Source of the DNA: Plantago major
Lineage: Eukaryota; Streptophyta; Magnoliopsida; Lamiales; Plantaginaceae
Direction: 5' to 3'
Assembly: GCA_026545765.1 (NCBI GenBank)
Contig: CM048839.1
Location: 6,807,835-6,871,834, forward strand
Length of the DNA stretch: 64,000 bases
Notes under the pieces: model-generated
The model's input: the letters and a program-made list of their open reading frames with translations, nothing else
Databases searched by the model: none
Told to the model about the DNA's origin: nothing
Program-made: the position numbers and the translations under genes
Shown: positions 12,190 through 26,431 of the stretch, in pieces
Layout: every line of letters starts with the position of its first letter
Position numbering within the stretch: position 1 is the first letter of the stretch

Positions 12190-13910
12190 TGATCACTGGG
12201 TTTGGGTACACTACTACATTCAACTCAATGTGGTTAATGACAATACTGTTTTATAAACTTTTACTGGTATAGCGAGCAATGCTGTTGTACATTTTCTGCA
12301 GCTTTTGGTAAATGGTCTTGGTATACTTTTTTTTTTTTTTTTTAGTCGTGGCGGTTGGCCAGCTTTCTGGCTTGTAAACTAAGTTTGTTTTGCCTTTGCT
12401 GATATCTGGAGATACTTTATAGACTGTTAGATTTTGCTCTCTTTTTGGGTGATGGAGAAAACATACACAAAACCCCTTGTGTAGAGTTCACTGTCGGCCC
12501 CAGATCGGTTACTTAGGCAAGTATTTTTGCTTCTAAAATCACCATCGTGGGTTGTTAGGATAGCATAGCTAGAGGCAGGGGCGGACTTGGGGGGGGGGGG
12601 GGGGGGGATATTTATTTTATAGGTAATATTTTCGAAAATTTTGGATTTCACTTTCTGGAAAACCTCATATGTAATTTCATCCAAGGGTTGAAATCAGGAA
12701 TTCGCCAGAGGCTTGATGGTAGTTAGGATAGATTGTGTAGATTCTCAAAGAAGAAAAAGGGAACCAATGTAGGTTGTCTGGCCATAAGCTTCAATGCTTT
12801 ATGGTGGTTACTTAAAATAATGCAGCTAGAGGCTTTCTGCGTTTCTCTCTAGCTATAGGTTGTCTTCTTGTAATCCACTTTGAGGAGGAGCTGTAGAGTC
12901 ACTGTATTACAAACCGAATAAGAGGATTCCAACAATGACCCTACCGTCCATCCTCAACGTAGATTGCAAATTGAATAGGAGGGTCACTAAAATGACCTTA
13001 AAGCTCGATCTCGATGTTGATTCCAGATCGAATAGGAGGGTAGCTGATCAAGGCGGCCAGCCTTTATCTCGTTCCTGATTTATGAGAATGAGATCAATGG
13101 GTCTTGCAGCCTCACTGTGGATCTTAAGATTTCCTAGCATAGAGAAGCACAAAGAAGTAGATTATTGTAACTTATACCACTTGTGGTTACTTTGACTTAC
13201 TGATAAAATTGACGTAGACGCTTTACAATGTGATATGGTATAAAAATGGATATGTCAATAGTCAAAATGCTAGTCCCCCAAGAGCAAATGTATAGTGGTT
13301 TGTGACTATATTATTCCGAGATTAACCTGCAAAGAATAGGTAAGGGGTTAGACCCTTTTGAGCCTTCGACAAACCGACCTAAGGTTCAACTAGTTTGGGT
13401 GGTACATATATAAATGACATATGCGACATTTGTGAACGTTATCCATAAACACAATTTCATTACCTGGTACAATACAATCACGATATATATCGTGAATGCA
13501 ATACGTTGTTGTTTATTTTACACCAGACAATATCAATGCGAATGTTTATAGTTAATAACTTGGCTAAGTTTATATCTTAGGTTCATGTTATGACAAATCT
13601 ACGTGTTTAAATACCTATAACTTGTTAAAATAATGGTAGTAGAGTTTACACATAAGTTGAACTTGAAATCAATCAAATCATAGTTCAGGAAAAGCAATAA
13701 ATACTGAGGACAAAATTGTGGCTTGAGGTAGGCACACGATAACCTTGAAAAAAGCAGGTATCAAATCGTTGCATCCACAAGCTGAAGGACTAAAGTGAAA
13801 ATTAGTCCCAGGTACTTCTCCTCATAGCTATTATACCCTCTTCTTCCAAAACGATCGTTCTAATCGAATTGGGCGAATTGGAATCTCGCAGCACCTGAAA
13901 CTCTGCAAAA
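12190..13910. other. Intergenic region with degenerate repeats
   Basis: No gene was found. It holds a decayed CAGGGGCGGA-type hAT MITE from 12576 with a long poly-G run. At about 12908-13045 there is a degenerate tandem of roughly 58 bp with 'gaataggagggt' repeated. The last 100 bp should be the promoter and 5' UTR of the complex I gene. Confidence 0.5.
12576..12704. mobile_element. Degenerate hAT-type MITE (CAGGGGCGGA family)
   Basis: It starts CAGGGGCGGACTT, as does the copy at 40543, and shares the internal words 'tataggtaatattt' and 'gaaaattttggattt' with that family. The right terminus is eroded. A run of about 18 G directly follows the left terminus and is a likely sequencing or assembly weak point. 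Confidence 0.5.
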
Positions 13911-16285
<2,375 letters not shown>

Positions 16286-17595
16286 GTAGTGGCTAACCGA
16301 GCACCCTTCAGAACATGGTTGGCTGTATTAATCTTTGGACGACTTGTGTAAACAAGAGAACGTTTTTTTGTATCTTACTTGTTATATCGTGTTTCTTGAA
16401 GCTCATGACTTCCCGGATAAGAATGTTCTTGAGCTGAACGTTCGCAGTTGCTGTTATTTCATGCAGCAGCGCAACTTGACTGTTTTCTTGAAAAAGGTCC
16501 ATTATTTGTAGACAACAAAAGTTTCTAGCTGCAATGTTTTAATAAAAATAAGATCCTATGTTGCAACTTTTCTGCTCGTTTGGCAGTAAACTTTGTGAAG
16601 ATCATGTGCACTTTTTCTATATGTTTTCCCTCCTGTTGGATTTTACTATAGTCAAATCCTGGTGATGTAAAAATGTCAACTTGTGCTTAGTACAACCATT
16701 TTGAACAATGATTTATCACACCCAATCGAGCACTCCCCAAGTGTTTTGGGTGGCAAAATGTACGTGACTCGCATTGTATTGTATTAGCACAATGATTATC
16801 AAACATTCGAAAATGTATTTTATAATTATTTCAGTTTTTAACTTCAAACTACACGGCAACAACTTGTGACAATAAAACGAAAAAGAAAGTTCTACTTTTG
16901 GATTGAATCTTGGATGAGGCAGCCGCTTGCCCTTATGTGAGCAGAGGAGGAGAGGATTAGCCATAGTTGCAGAAGAAAATATGTAGCAAAACGAGGTCTC
17001 ACGCGACCTGCCACTTCGTGCTTGATTTGGTCCGACATGCATGTGGGCACACACTCACAGCCGTTTTAGCCAGCGTATAGTTAAAACTGATCTTAGAATC
17101 AAAATTACAAGTAATACAGTACTAGTTAGTGCCCTAGTGAAGTAAAAGTATAAAACAACTTTGGCAATATTGGAATGAAATTGTAAAAATTGGGGAAAGT
17201 AACTCAATGACAGTCAATACCCAAGACAGTAAATAAAAACTAACGCCTTGTCCAAGTATAAAATCGTTTTCACTTGAACCCTGTCATATACTCCCTCCGT
17301 TCCAATAAAAGTTTCATAGGTTGACTTTTTTTAGAAATTTTAACCGTAAATTACTCTTAAATTATACGCAAAAAGTATAAAATAAAGTTATATTGGTTAA
17401 ATATACTTGATTTATTTTCATAATATAATTTTATTATATTTTTGTGTCGTGTAATTCATGAAGAATTTACTATCAAAAGTCTAAAAAAGTCAACTGAGTT
17501 TTTAAATGACCGATTTAGTAAAGAGAAAATCACAAATCATTTTCCGAGCAAGAAGGTGAAAGCAAAGCTCCGATTCTTCAGTGAATATCACGAAA
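16286..17595. other. Intergenic region with truncated Stowaway-like end
   Basis: Holds the NDUFS8 3' UTR and the AP-3 sigma promoter. From 17291 there is a CTCCCTCCGTTCC terminus preceded by TA, followed by MITE-like AT-rich sequence. Its inner inverted part ('gttgacttttttt' versus 'aaaaaagtcaac' near 17485) is present, but the distal terminus is missing. No other gene was seen. Confidence 0.5.
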
Positions 17596-19589
17596 ATGAT
17601 ACAAGGAGTCATAATCATGAATGATCAAGGCCAGCCTCGTCTGATCAAATTCTACGAATTCAAGGTCACATTTCTCTGTCTGTATTTACTTTCAATCAGC
17701 TTCTCAATTTCCACCTCTGTTGTTGATTGATTTCAATCTGAAATTCAATTTCAGCCACCGGAGAAGCAGCAGGAGCTCGTTCGAAGCATTTACAAAAGTC
17801 AGTCAGTCAGTCAATCTGTTCTTCTTTTATGCTTTTTTAGATTACTTTCCAGCTTTGTTGTTATAATCTGAGATTCGTAATTTGTGTCTATCCTGTACTC
17901 GGAATTGTGCTCTTGCTGATGCTTAACTTTCAGTTCTGTGTAGCAGAGCGGATAATGTCAGTAACTTCGTTAAAGTCGATTCGCTGTTTGGATCGGTGAG
18001 ACTGCGATTAGGATTTACTTGCTTGTAGTATAAATTTGATTGTATTGTACAGATTTATTCATATCTGTACCTATATTTGTTGATTTTTGTGTTGAATTTA
18101 GTTGATCATTTGTTTGCAGGACGTGCGGCTAGTGTACAAAACTTTTGCCACGTTATATTTTGTTTTCATCTTTGATGAGTCTGAGAATGAGCTTGCGATG
18201 CTCGACCTCATGCAAGGTACTATTGTAAGTATGTGCACTCGAGGTGTAATCTGGTTGTGATATGTCAAATGTAATTGCATAGGTTAAGAATGAAGGACAG
18301 GATATAGATAAGTGATTTTAGACCAGTCCGTTTGCCTAATTACTTTTTGATTAATCTATCGTATTCTCTGGATTGTGCATACAAAGTCTGATAAGTGATG
18401 ACGTACTAGAAACGTAGACTGCTTCTGCATAATAAGGAAATGGCAGCTATACCTTGACCGATGTTATAGATGTGTAAGTTCCTGTTCTGCATCAAAAGTA
18501 CAAGCTGGTAGTTATGCCTTGAACTTCACCACTTTGGTTAGCTCTGAGTGCTTTCACCTAGCAGTTAGGTAGCTGTTGCATTGTGCCTTGAAGCATATGG
18601 CTCCTATGCGGCCAATAGATTTTATCTTTCTCTTTCATCTTAAATTGCTGGGCTTCGATGTCTATGTGGAATTTAACTCTCCACGTGTACATCTATTTGC
18701 CATTGGAAGGGAGGGAAACATGACTGTGAACAGATTCAAACTGAAGATTCAGGGATTAATTGATTTCCAAGTTTTTTTTCTATTTAATCGATAGTTTAAC
18801 TGTCATAATCATGTATCAGTTGTTGGGAAGTGGATCTGTATTTCAATATTTTCATTACCGGGGAGTGGAGATATTATCCTTATCTTATGAATGGTTGATG
18901 ATCTGGTTTTAGTGATTGAGGTTCATTTTCTCAATTATATGATCGTTTAGTTCGTTGATTCGTCTGCTATGATGTGACAGTTTTCGTGGAGATTCTGGAT
19001 AAGTGTTTCAGTAATGTGTGTGAGCTTGATGTGGTGTTCAATTTTAACAAGGTCAGTCTTATTATCCTTATCAGAAAGTATGTATGATATGATTAACGTT
19101 GATGTACTATTATTCTTAAATGTCTTGATCAATTAGCTCCACTAAATTTAGTGTGTGTTTTTTAGCCTATAGCTTTACGGATATTCCAGATAATCATGAA
19201 CTTTGTACATTTACCAGTTTCTTTAGAGAGATTAATGCAGTCTACAAAATAAATTACAGAATAAATTGATATCTAGGCCCTTTAAATGAAAGCAAGCTGT
19301 TAGTGAACTTTTTTTTTTTGCCATGCCCTGCAAGTGTGTAGCGTAGTAATATTTACAACTTTTGTTTAACCTTCTATATGGGGATCTTCGTCAACCAGAT
19401 CTGTATGTGCAGGTGCATACAATTTTAGACGAAATCATATTGGGTGGCCAAGTTCTAGAGACCAGTTCCTCAGAAGTTGTGAGGGCAGTTCAAGAAATCT
19501 CAAGGTCACTTCTCTCCTCTATGTACTTCCGTCTCTTCCCCAGTCGAACTTGTTTTTAACTGATAGTGACTTACCTATGCAGGATATAA
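17596..19589 (+). CDS. AP3S: AP-3 complex sigma subunit, copy 1, C terminus decayed
   Basis: Exons 17596-17664, 17755-17797, 17934-17995, 18120-18216, 18981-19051, 19413-19504 and a final piece from 19583. The start [16 protein letters not shown] aligns with the usual sigma start, and [34 protein letters not shown] and [10 protein letters not shown] follow. The protein is the small subunit of the AP-3 coat, which sorts membrane proteins to the vacuole. Using the acceptor at 19582 gives an immediate stop at 19587-19589 and about 146 residues; plant sigma-3 has about 166. The usual tail (LE.ASNSI..VPKSVS.WR) is absent. An alternative acceptor at 19599 would add an unrelated tail to 19741. It is probably a weakened or non-functional copy. 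Confidence 0.82.
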
Positions 19590-19741
19590 TTCGAAGCAGA
19601 TTCAATAGCGGTAGTTTTTTATATGCCTGGTTGTCAAGGCAGACTGCAACTGCATGGCTCTCTTTACTACTTACTCTGACTACTCTTGTCAAGTGGAATG
19701 TGTTGGTCTGTTGGAGCACTGCATCACTAAGCTCGATGTAA

Positions 19742-20613
19742 ACACAAGTTGTCTTCCCTGTGTTAATGCTGATTTTACATAGTTTTATTTGTGTTTGAGA
19801 ATGGATCTTGTGTCAATACACTCTGTCCGTTGGATAGAGAATCTGATGTCCTGATGCAATATAAAAGAGCTTTTAATGAAATGGTATTTTTTCTTGATAA
19901 TTAATACGAGTATACGACTGGTAACTTGTTTTTAAGTGAGTAATTAGCATGGTATCGGTGGTTGAAATTATCTTTCGGCATTGTGTTACTCATCCGGTGA
20001 GTAAAGTACTCCTGTTTTCCGTTCATAGTTGATTCTTGGGTAAGATGTCCATGTATTGTCCTCGTATATTTGTTGCTCTACAGTCAGAAGATTTGGTGGT
20101 AAAAACTCGTAATGGTGTTCAAATATTTTTGAGCCATATTTGAATGGCCTAAAGCCTTACTGAGCTTGGTTTTACATTTCTGTTGTATGGTATCATAATC
20201 AATTTGCGTTGTACATTTAAACTTTGGTTTTATATTTCCACTAGTTTCATGTAGTATTGACATGGTCTTTTGTTGTATTTTAATCTCTAGTCAAGGGTTC
20301 AAATCTTGTTAGATGGGACCCTGTATAATATCCTATCCTGTTTCTTTTCTTCAATATGTAGGTCAATCCTTCTCTTTTGTGTATCAACTTGTTTTTGTAT
20401 AGAAAAGAATGTCTTCTGCCTGCCAACTCATGTCCAGCTGAGCAAGAACACACAGGCTACTAAGTCTCCATTCCATTCCTTTACCAGGCATTATTAAATT
20501 ATGTAACTTCTCACTGTCACTGCTGCTTCCTTGAATTTTCTTGGTCATTATGAAGTAAGTGTGTGCTCAAGTTCCATAATTGCATAATCTCCAAGCTCTC
20601 AACCTGATTCACA
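19742..20613. other. Spacer between AP-3 sigma copy 1 and pseudokinase
   Basis: No gene, RNA or LRR-coding remnant was found upstream of the truncated kinase, so the short kinase form is not simply a gene with a broken LRR part just upstream. Confidence 0.5.
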
Positions 20614-22954
20614 ATGGGCTCTAGAGTCTATGACAGCTGGGAAAAGCTAGTTAAAGCAACTATCGACCGTGAACGTCTCCAGGAACTTGCTCGTCAAGAC
20701 TCGATCTCCTCATCCTCCTCGTCTTCTCTATCCTTGTCCAGTTTCCATGATCATTCTTCCAAAACATATTCATTTGACAGAATTGGAAGTCCTCCAGTAT
20801 TGGACTTTTCGGCTGTCGGAGAAGCTTTCACATACGAGCAGATTCTGCAAGCTACAGACAGCTTTGATGGTGCAAACTTTATTAAGCGTGGCCATTCCGG
20901 TGACCTTTTCAGCGGTACCATTGAAGGTGGAATCCATGTTCTCGTGAAAGCGGTTGACTTGTCATTGGTAAAGAATGAAGGTTACATGTGGGAATTAGAT
21001 TTGTTTGCCAGGAGATCCAATTCTCGACTCGTCCCTCTTTTAGGGCACTGTCTGGATAAAAAGGACATTAAATTTCTTGTCTACAAGCATATGCTGAATG
21101 GAGACCTGTCAAAATCATTATTCATAGAAGAGAATATGGACGATGACAGTTCATTAACGTCGTTGGATTGGATAACTAGATTAAAAATTGCTGTTGGAGC
21201 TGCTGAGGGTCTGTATTTTTTACATCATGACTGTTCTCCACCACTTGTTCACAGGTAATGTTGAACTCACAAAGTGTAGATTTTCTAATTCCATTTCTAC
21301 TTCTGACTGAGTTGCCTACTACTAGGTTTGTTTGAAATTCTAGATTTCCGCCTAATATAAAGTTTAAGATTGTACGCCAGAGATGTTGAGAACTTTAATA
21401 TGGAGTACATATGCATCTGGAAAAATTACGAGTTGAAAACATAAATTTCGTGCTGATATGCCCTCTATTTTTGTTTTGGGTATGTATGCATCTTATTTAT
21501 ATTCTGGTCTGTTTCGTTCTTGCAGAAATGTAACAGTAGAAGTTAAAGCATATATTCTTGAAGTAATTATTATTTGTTTCTATCGTTGAAGGGATATACA
21601 GGCCAGCAGCATACTTCTTGACGACAACTTTGAAGTTCGGTTGAGCAGCTTGAATGAGGTCTGTCTCCAGGAAGACAACACCCGTAAAAAAACAACCTCC
21701 AGATTTCTGTGGCGGTCACGGTGAGTAATCATCGTTTGTTCCAGACACTACTGAAGTACTGATCTTTATGTTACTTATGTGTACCTCACTCAATATCGTA
21801 AAAGAGAAGTTTATAATATCATAACTTTTTATGCTCTGAAATTCAATTTGCATTTTTTTTAATTGGATATTGCTGCTCTTGCTTAAAGATTTCCATATTG
21901 ATTGTAACACTCGTTTTGCTCATGTGCAGGACATCAAACCAATCAGGTATAGCGCTCTCTCTCTCTCTTTCTCTCTCTCTCTGTTAGATGGTTGCAAGTT
22001 GGAGAACGCGTATAGCACTCGGGTGGGTGGTGGTGTAAGTCTTTAAGATGTGTCCAACCGTTAGGTCTTTTTGATACTGATGCTATATAAGAACAGCTCT
22101 CTGTTTTCAAGTAACTTTATGTTGTTAGACTAGCAATTTAAGGTCTTCCAAAGATGCCATTGCTTTGCTTTCCAATAAACTGCCTGTTTGCTTAGGTCTT
22201 TCTAATTCATCTACGTATAAAGGGGCTCAACTTCCCCTTAAAGGGCCTTGTAAGGGGAGAGAACTGTCCCATATCTAATAGAAGATACCCAGGATATTCT
22301 CAAGTGATGTGGAATAATTAACAATCTATCTTCTCTTTTAACTAAATCCATCACTAGAATTTTGCATGTGCATTACTTGTAAATTCACTTCTTGAAATCG
22401 GAAACTGTTTTTTTGAGGTAAACTTGACTAGAAGCAACTATTTCATTTAGTACATAATATGGCATTGTTTTGTTTGTTGGTTCTGATGCTGTTTTGTAAC
22501 TGTTTTTTTTTTTTGCTGCAATAGTTTGTCTGGATCACAAAATGCCCTAATATTCGAGAAAATTCTCAATGCAGGAATGCCCAACGCGACATGTGACTAC
22601 GATGTGTATTGCTTCGGGAAGGTCTTACTAGAACTAGTAACCGGCAAGCTAGGCATCAGTTCGTCTACTGACAGTGTGATCAAAGATTACTTAGAAGCAA
22701 CATTTGCTAACATCAGCATCTATGACAGAGAGCTCATTACAAACATTCTGGACCCATCATTGGTAGTAGAAGAGGATCTTCTCGATGAAGTATGGGCCAT
22801 GGCAGTCGTGGCTCGAGCTTGTCTCAACCCCACGCCTGGACGTCGGCCCTTAATGCGGTACATTCTCAAAGCTCTCGAAAACCCTCTCAGAGTGGTAAGA
22901 GGAGAAACCCCTAGGGTACCTTTGTCTTCGAATGTAGCCGGTCAAAATCAGTGA
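20614..22954 (+). CDS. Truncated, LRR-less pseudokinase related to At2g16250, copy 1
   Basis: Exons 20614-21254, 21592-21720, 21930-21946, 22575-22954; the joined frame is 388 residues with GT..AG borders. No signal peptide, LRR or membrane helix is present, so a cytoplasmic protein is expected. Residues 1-45 (MGSRVYDSWEKLVKAT, then a Ser-rich run) resemble the start of callose synthase 10. A kinase fold follows: RGHSGDLF instead of a canonical Gly loop, VLVKA lysine, HRDIQASSILL (catalytic Lys and Asn replaced by Gln and Ser) and RLSSLNE where DFG should be. It is therefore predicted to be catalytically dead, probably a scaffold or regulator. Exon borders match the full-length LRR receptor at 35238-39525. 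Confidence 0.82.
21952..21981. repeat. (CT)n microsatellite
   Basis: A nearly perfect CT tract lies in intron 3 of the truncated pseudokinase, directly after the 17-bp exon. Confidence 0.85.
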
Positions 22955-23580
22955 GGATATGAACATTTATCTTCAAGGCGACTTTTCCAGAATCGTTGGA
23001 GGACGGTATAGAGAGGGAAGAAGAGTTGTTCGTTCTATGATTCTTAGCGCATTATGTTGATAGTTACTCGCTGGTTCGATGTTTCTTCGCACGTAAAAAT
23101 CTTCCTGTAAAAAGGCAGTAGACTTCTTTATTGCCATCTATCTTTGTTGCACGTTACGTACTATAGGCACATGTGAATATCTCATCATGCTATATCTGAA
23201 TTTAATTTTCTTAATCAACTTTCAGATCCTGCATGTAATTGTTATTCATTTTATTTGCAATTTACTTTTGGGCTTTAATTTTGGCTTCGAGATGTTCAAC
23301 AGTTTGACTATGGCTCTATTTAAGACAGGAGCTTTTTGGAAGTGCATTGTAATTTGGAAAAATATGGGTAGTTATTATAGATCTAGCAGCTATTATTAGT
23401 TGCCATGAAAAATATGAAACTAGCAGTTATTTATTTGTTAAAACTTAGAAGTGTATTTATATGTGATGTGTGTATTGGGAGAATTAGGTATGAATGAAGT
23501 TTGTTCACATGTTTGGTTAATAGTTTCAGTAAGAAAGGTGAAAGAAAAGCTGACTTCAGAGATTTTCATGAAAAGCTATC
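22955..23580. other. Spacer between duplicated blocks
   Basis: 3' UTR of the first pseudokinase and the upstream region of the second AP-3 sigma copy. The last 60 bp align with the upstream region of copy 1 ('aaggtgaaag.aaagct'), placing the block boundary near 23500. No gene was seen. Confidence 0.55.
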
Positions 23581-23819
23581 ATGAACGATCAAGGACAGCC
23601 TCGTCTCATCAAATACTACGAATTTAAGGTCACATTTTTCTCCTTATATGTACTTTCGATCATCTTTCAATCTTCACCTCTGTTAATTGATTTCAATCTG
23701 AAATGCAATTAGCCACCGGAGAAGCAGCAGGAGCTCGTCCGAAGCATTTACAGAAGTCGGTCATTGTTTTTACGTGTTTCTGTTTACTATTCTGCAGCTC
23801 TCTTATAATCCGAGATTAG

Positions 23820-23821
<2 letters not shown>

Positions 23822-23858
<37 letters not shown>
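23822..23858. repeat. (TA)n microsatellite at caulimovirid insertion point
   Basis: A perfect alternating TA tract directly abuts the 5' end of viral sequence at 23859. A shorter TA tract lies just after the 3' end (about 28816-28827). Confidence 0.9.
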
Positions 23859-23860
<2 letters not shown>

Positions 23861-24207
23861 AACTACGGTCCTAGGAAAGAAAATACTTTTCCAATTCCAA
23901 TATCCGGTAACAACCAGAGATGTAAATCTTTTACCAGAAACTAGAATTTTTCAAAAAATAAAAAATAAGGAAAAACAAATTATGTATCTGAAAGAATAAC
24001 TCAGTCATAAAAGAATTGAAGAAAAAATTAAAAGTCCAGTTCTTCAGCAACAAATTTTACTTTATCAAAAGAAAATAAAAAAAGAGGTTTGTTCAGAGTT
24101 TCCCACAGCTTTTTGGGATAGAAAAAAACATATTGTAACTTTACCTTATGAGAATGATTTTGAAGAAAATAAAATTCCTACTAAAGCAAGGCTTATACAA
24201 ATGAACC
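23859..24207 (+). repeat. Direct repeat A of viral segment (350-bp pair)
   Basis: Matches 25284-25632 with no length difference and about 11 substitutions (roughly 97 percent identity). It is a protease-to-RT linker region placed out of order, ahead of the coat protein segment. It carries its own TAA stop that the second copy lacks, while the second copy has a stop that this one lacks. Confidence 0.92.
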
Positions 24208-24513
24208 TTTTATAAGAAAAAAGAAAGATTTTATAAAAAACAAAGAGTCCCTTTAGACAAAATAATATGTCACAAGTGTAATACACCTGGACATTATGCC
24301 AACACTTGCAAAGTAAGGCAAAAGATACAAGAATTAATTTCAGATGAACAATTAAAAAATCAGCTTTTAAATATAATTTATGAAATAAATTCTGATGAAG
24401 AAGGAATAGGAACAGATAAAGAAGATCATCAATTTAATCAGATTCAATCAGATAATGATGAAACTTCTGATGATTCAGAAGAAGAAGATTCGTGTTACTG
24501 TCTCCCTAACTAA
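24208..24513 (+). pseudogene. Caulimovirid coat protein C-terminal part
   Basis: The open frame begins with a basic stretch (YKKKERFYKKQR), then a CCHC zinc knuckle CHKCNTPGHYANTC at about 24268-24309. An acidic tail with SDDSEEED follows, and it ends at TAA 24511-24513. This is the layout of caulimovirid coat proteins, where the knuckle binds viral RNA and the acidic end is trimmed. The N-terminal coat region and any movement protein are missing because the segment starts at a rearrangement junction. Confidence 0.8.
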
Positions 24514-25478
24514 ATGGGAAAAAGTGTTTGCAATTGTAGTAAGAAACTTTTAGTAATCACAAAACAAAGTCAATATGAATTAATATTTGAAATGATTGAT
24601 CAGGTCAAAGACCCTCAACAAAAAGATAATTATCTAAAGAAATTAAAAGATATGATTTTGGAAAAAGGACAAGAAACTTCTACTTCAAATAAACAAAAAA
24701 CAGATTTCAAAGACGTAATAAAAACATTCAATTCTCACAAAACAAACAGCATCTCTGTTAATGATATTCAATGAGAGATTAAGGAAGTAAAAACAGAAAT
24801 ACGACAATTAAGGCAGGAAAATGAAGAAATGAAACAAGATATTTTAATTTTAAAACTAAAAGATGAATTAAAAGAAGAAAGCATTACCAACAAAGTTGAT
24901 AATGTAGAAAATAAGGAAGATAATGGAGAATCATTCATAAATGCTCTATCACAAATTACCTACCAAAGATGGTATGTCAAAATTAAAATTGTTATAGGGA
25001 CATTTGCCCTAGAAACAATAGCATTAATGGACGATTAGCATATGAATTGCATACAAGAAGGACCGAATCGACAAAACATTTTGAAAAAACAAAAGAAAGG
25101 TTATCAACTGCAGATGCAACAAACCTAAAAATAAATTACAAACTTTCAAGTGCACACATTTGCAATGATGGAATTTGTTTCCGGGCAAGTTTTGTTTTAA
25201 TAAAAAACTTGAACACCAAAGTCATTTTAGGAAACCCATTTTTACAAATGTTATTTCATTTACGCGTAGATAACCAAGGTGTAGGAACTACGGTCCTAGG
25301 AAAGAAAATACTTTTCCAATTCCAATATCCGGTAACAACCAGAGATGTAAATCTTTTACAAGAAACTGGAATTTTTCAAAAAATAAAAAATAAGGAAAAA
25401 CAAATTATGTATCTGAAAGAAGAACTCAGTCATAAAAGAATTGAAGAAAAAATTAAAAGCCCAGTTCTTCAGCAATAA
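24514..25478 (+). pseudogene. Caulimovirid pol N-terminal region with broken aspartic protease
   Basis: ATG directly follows the coat protein stop (TAAATG). A coiled, charged leader runs to a TGA at 24772-24774 and continues in frame after it. The protease region (about 24960-25260) has the entry FALETIALMD, but a stop at 25036-25038 and a frame change fall exactly where the catalytic D-T/S-G triad should be. The later flap/core motif VILGNPFL is intact. Another stop lies at 25476-25478, in the region duplicated at 23859-24207. The protease is non-functional. Confidence 0.8.
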
Positions 25479-25632
25479 ATTTTACTTTATCAAAAGAAAA
25501 TAGAAAAAGAGGTTTGTTCAGAGTTTTCCGCAGCTTTTTGGGATAGAAAAAAGCATATTGTAACTTTACCTTATGAGAATGATTTTGAAGAAAATAAAAT
25601 TCCTACTAGAGCAAGGCCTATACAAATGAACC
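25284..25632 (+). repeat. Direct repeat B of viral segment (350-bp pair)
   Basis: Second member of the pair with 23859-24207, here in its proper position between protease and RT. Confidence 0.92.
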
Positions 25633-26430
25633 AGGAGTTATTAGAATACTGTAAGAAAGAAATTTCAGAATTACTAAAAATGAAGATTATAAGGCCCAAC
25701 AAGTCTCCTTGGTCATATTCTGCATTTTATGTACAAAAGAATGCTGAACTTGAAAGAGGAACTCCTAGACTAGTTATAAACTACAAACCATTGAACAAAG
25801 TTCTCAAATGGATTAGATATTCAATTCCGAATAAAAGTGATTTACTCAAGAGACTTTATAATGCTAAGATATTTTCAAAATTTGACATGAAGTCAGGATT
25901 CTGGCAAATACAAATTTCAGAAAAAGATAAGTACAAAACAGCATTTACAGTTCCGTTTGGACAATTCGAATGGAATGTTATGCCTTTTGGATTAAAAAAA
26001 ATGCTCCATCAGAATTTCAAAAGGTTATGAATGATATATTCACCCCTTACACTACTTTTACAATTGTTTACATAGATGATGTTTTAATATTCAGCCAGGA
26101 CATAGAACAACATTGGAAACATCTAAATATTTTCTTAAAAGTTATAAAAGAAAATGGTTTAGTTGTCTCTGCAAGGAAGATAAAATTATTTCAAATAAAC
26201 ATAAGGTTTCTAGGACATCAAATTCATGAAAATACTATCATACCCATCCAACGGTCCTTAGAATTTGGAGATAAGTTCCCAGACGAAATTAGAGATAAAA
26301 CCCAATTACAAAGGTTCCTTGGAGCTTTAAACTATGTAGGGGATTTTTATCCTAATCTAAGACAAGTTTGTAAACCGTTATTTGAAAGACTGAAAAAAGA
26401 ACCCGCCAATTTGGTCAAACAAACATACTG
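25626..26430 (+). pseudogene. Caulimovirid reverse transcriptase, frameshifted
   Basis: RT motifs in order: KMKIIRPNKSPWSYSAFYVQ, RLVINYKPLN, FSKFDMKSGFWQI, FTVPFGQFEWNVMPFGLK and the catalytic YIDDVLIFS, then FLGHQI and LQRFLGALNYVGDFYP. A run of eight A near 25994-26001 shifts the frame directly after MPFGLK. A second shift near 26400 is followed by a stop at 26429-26431. The motif content identifies the enzyme that copies pregenomic RNA into DNA; this copy is broken. Confidence 0.88.
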
Positions 26431-26431
26431 A

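Noticed and set aside
12591..12608. Poly-G run as a biological signal
   Set aside because: It sits in a decayed MITE and long homopolymers are prone to sequencing error; no function can be argued.
19742..20613. Hidden LRR exons upstream of the truncated kinase
   Set aside because: No LRR consensus was found in any frame, and the shared N-terminal module in both copies argues for a genuine short gene.
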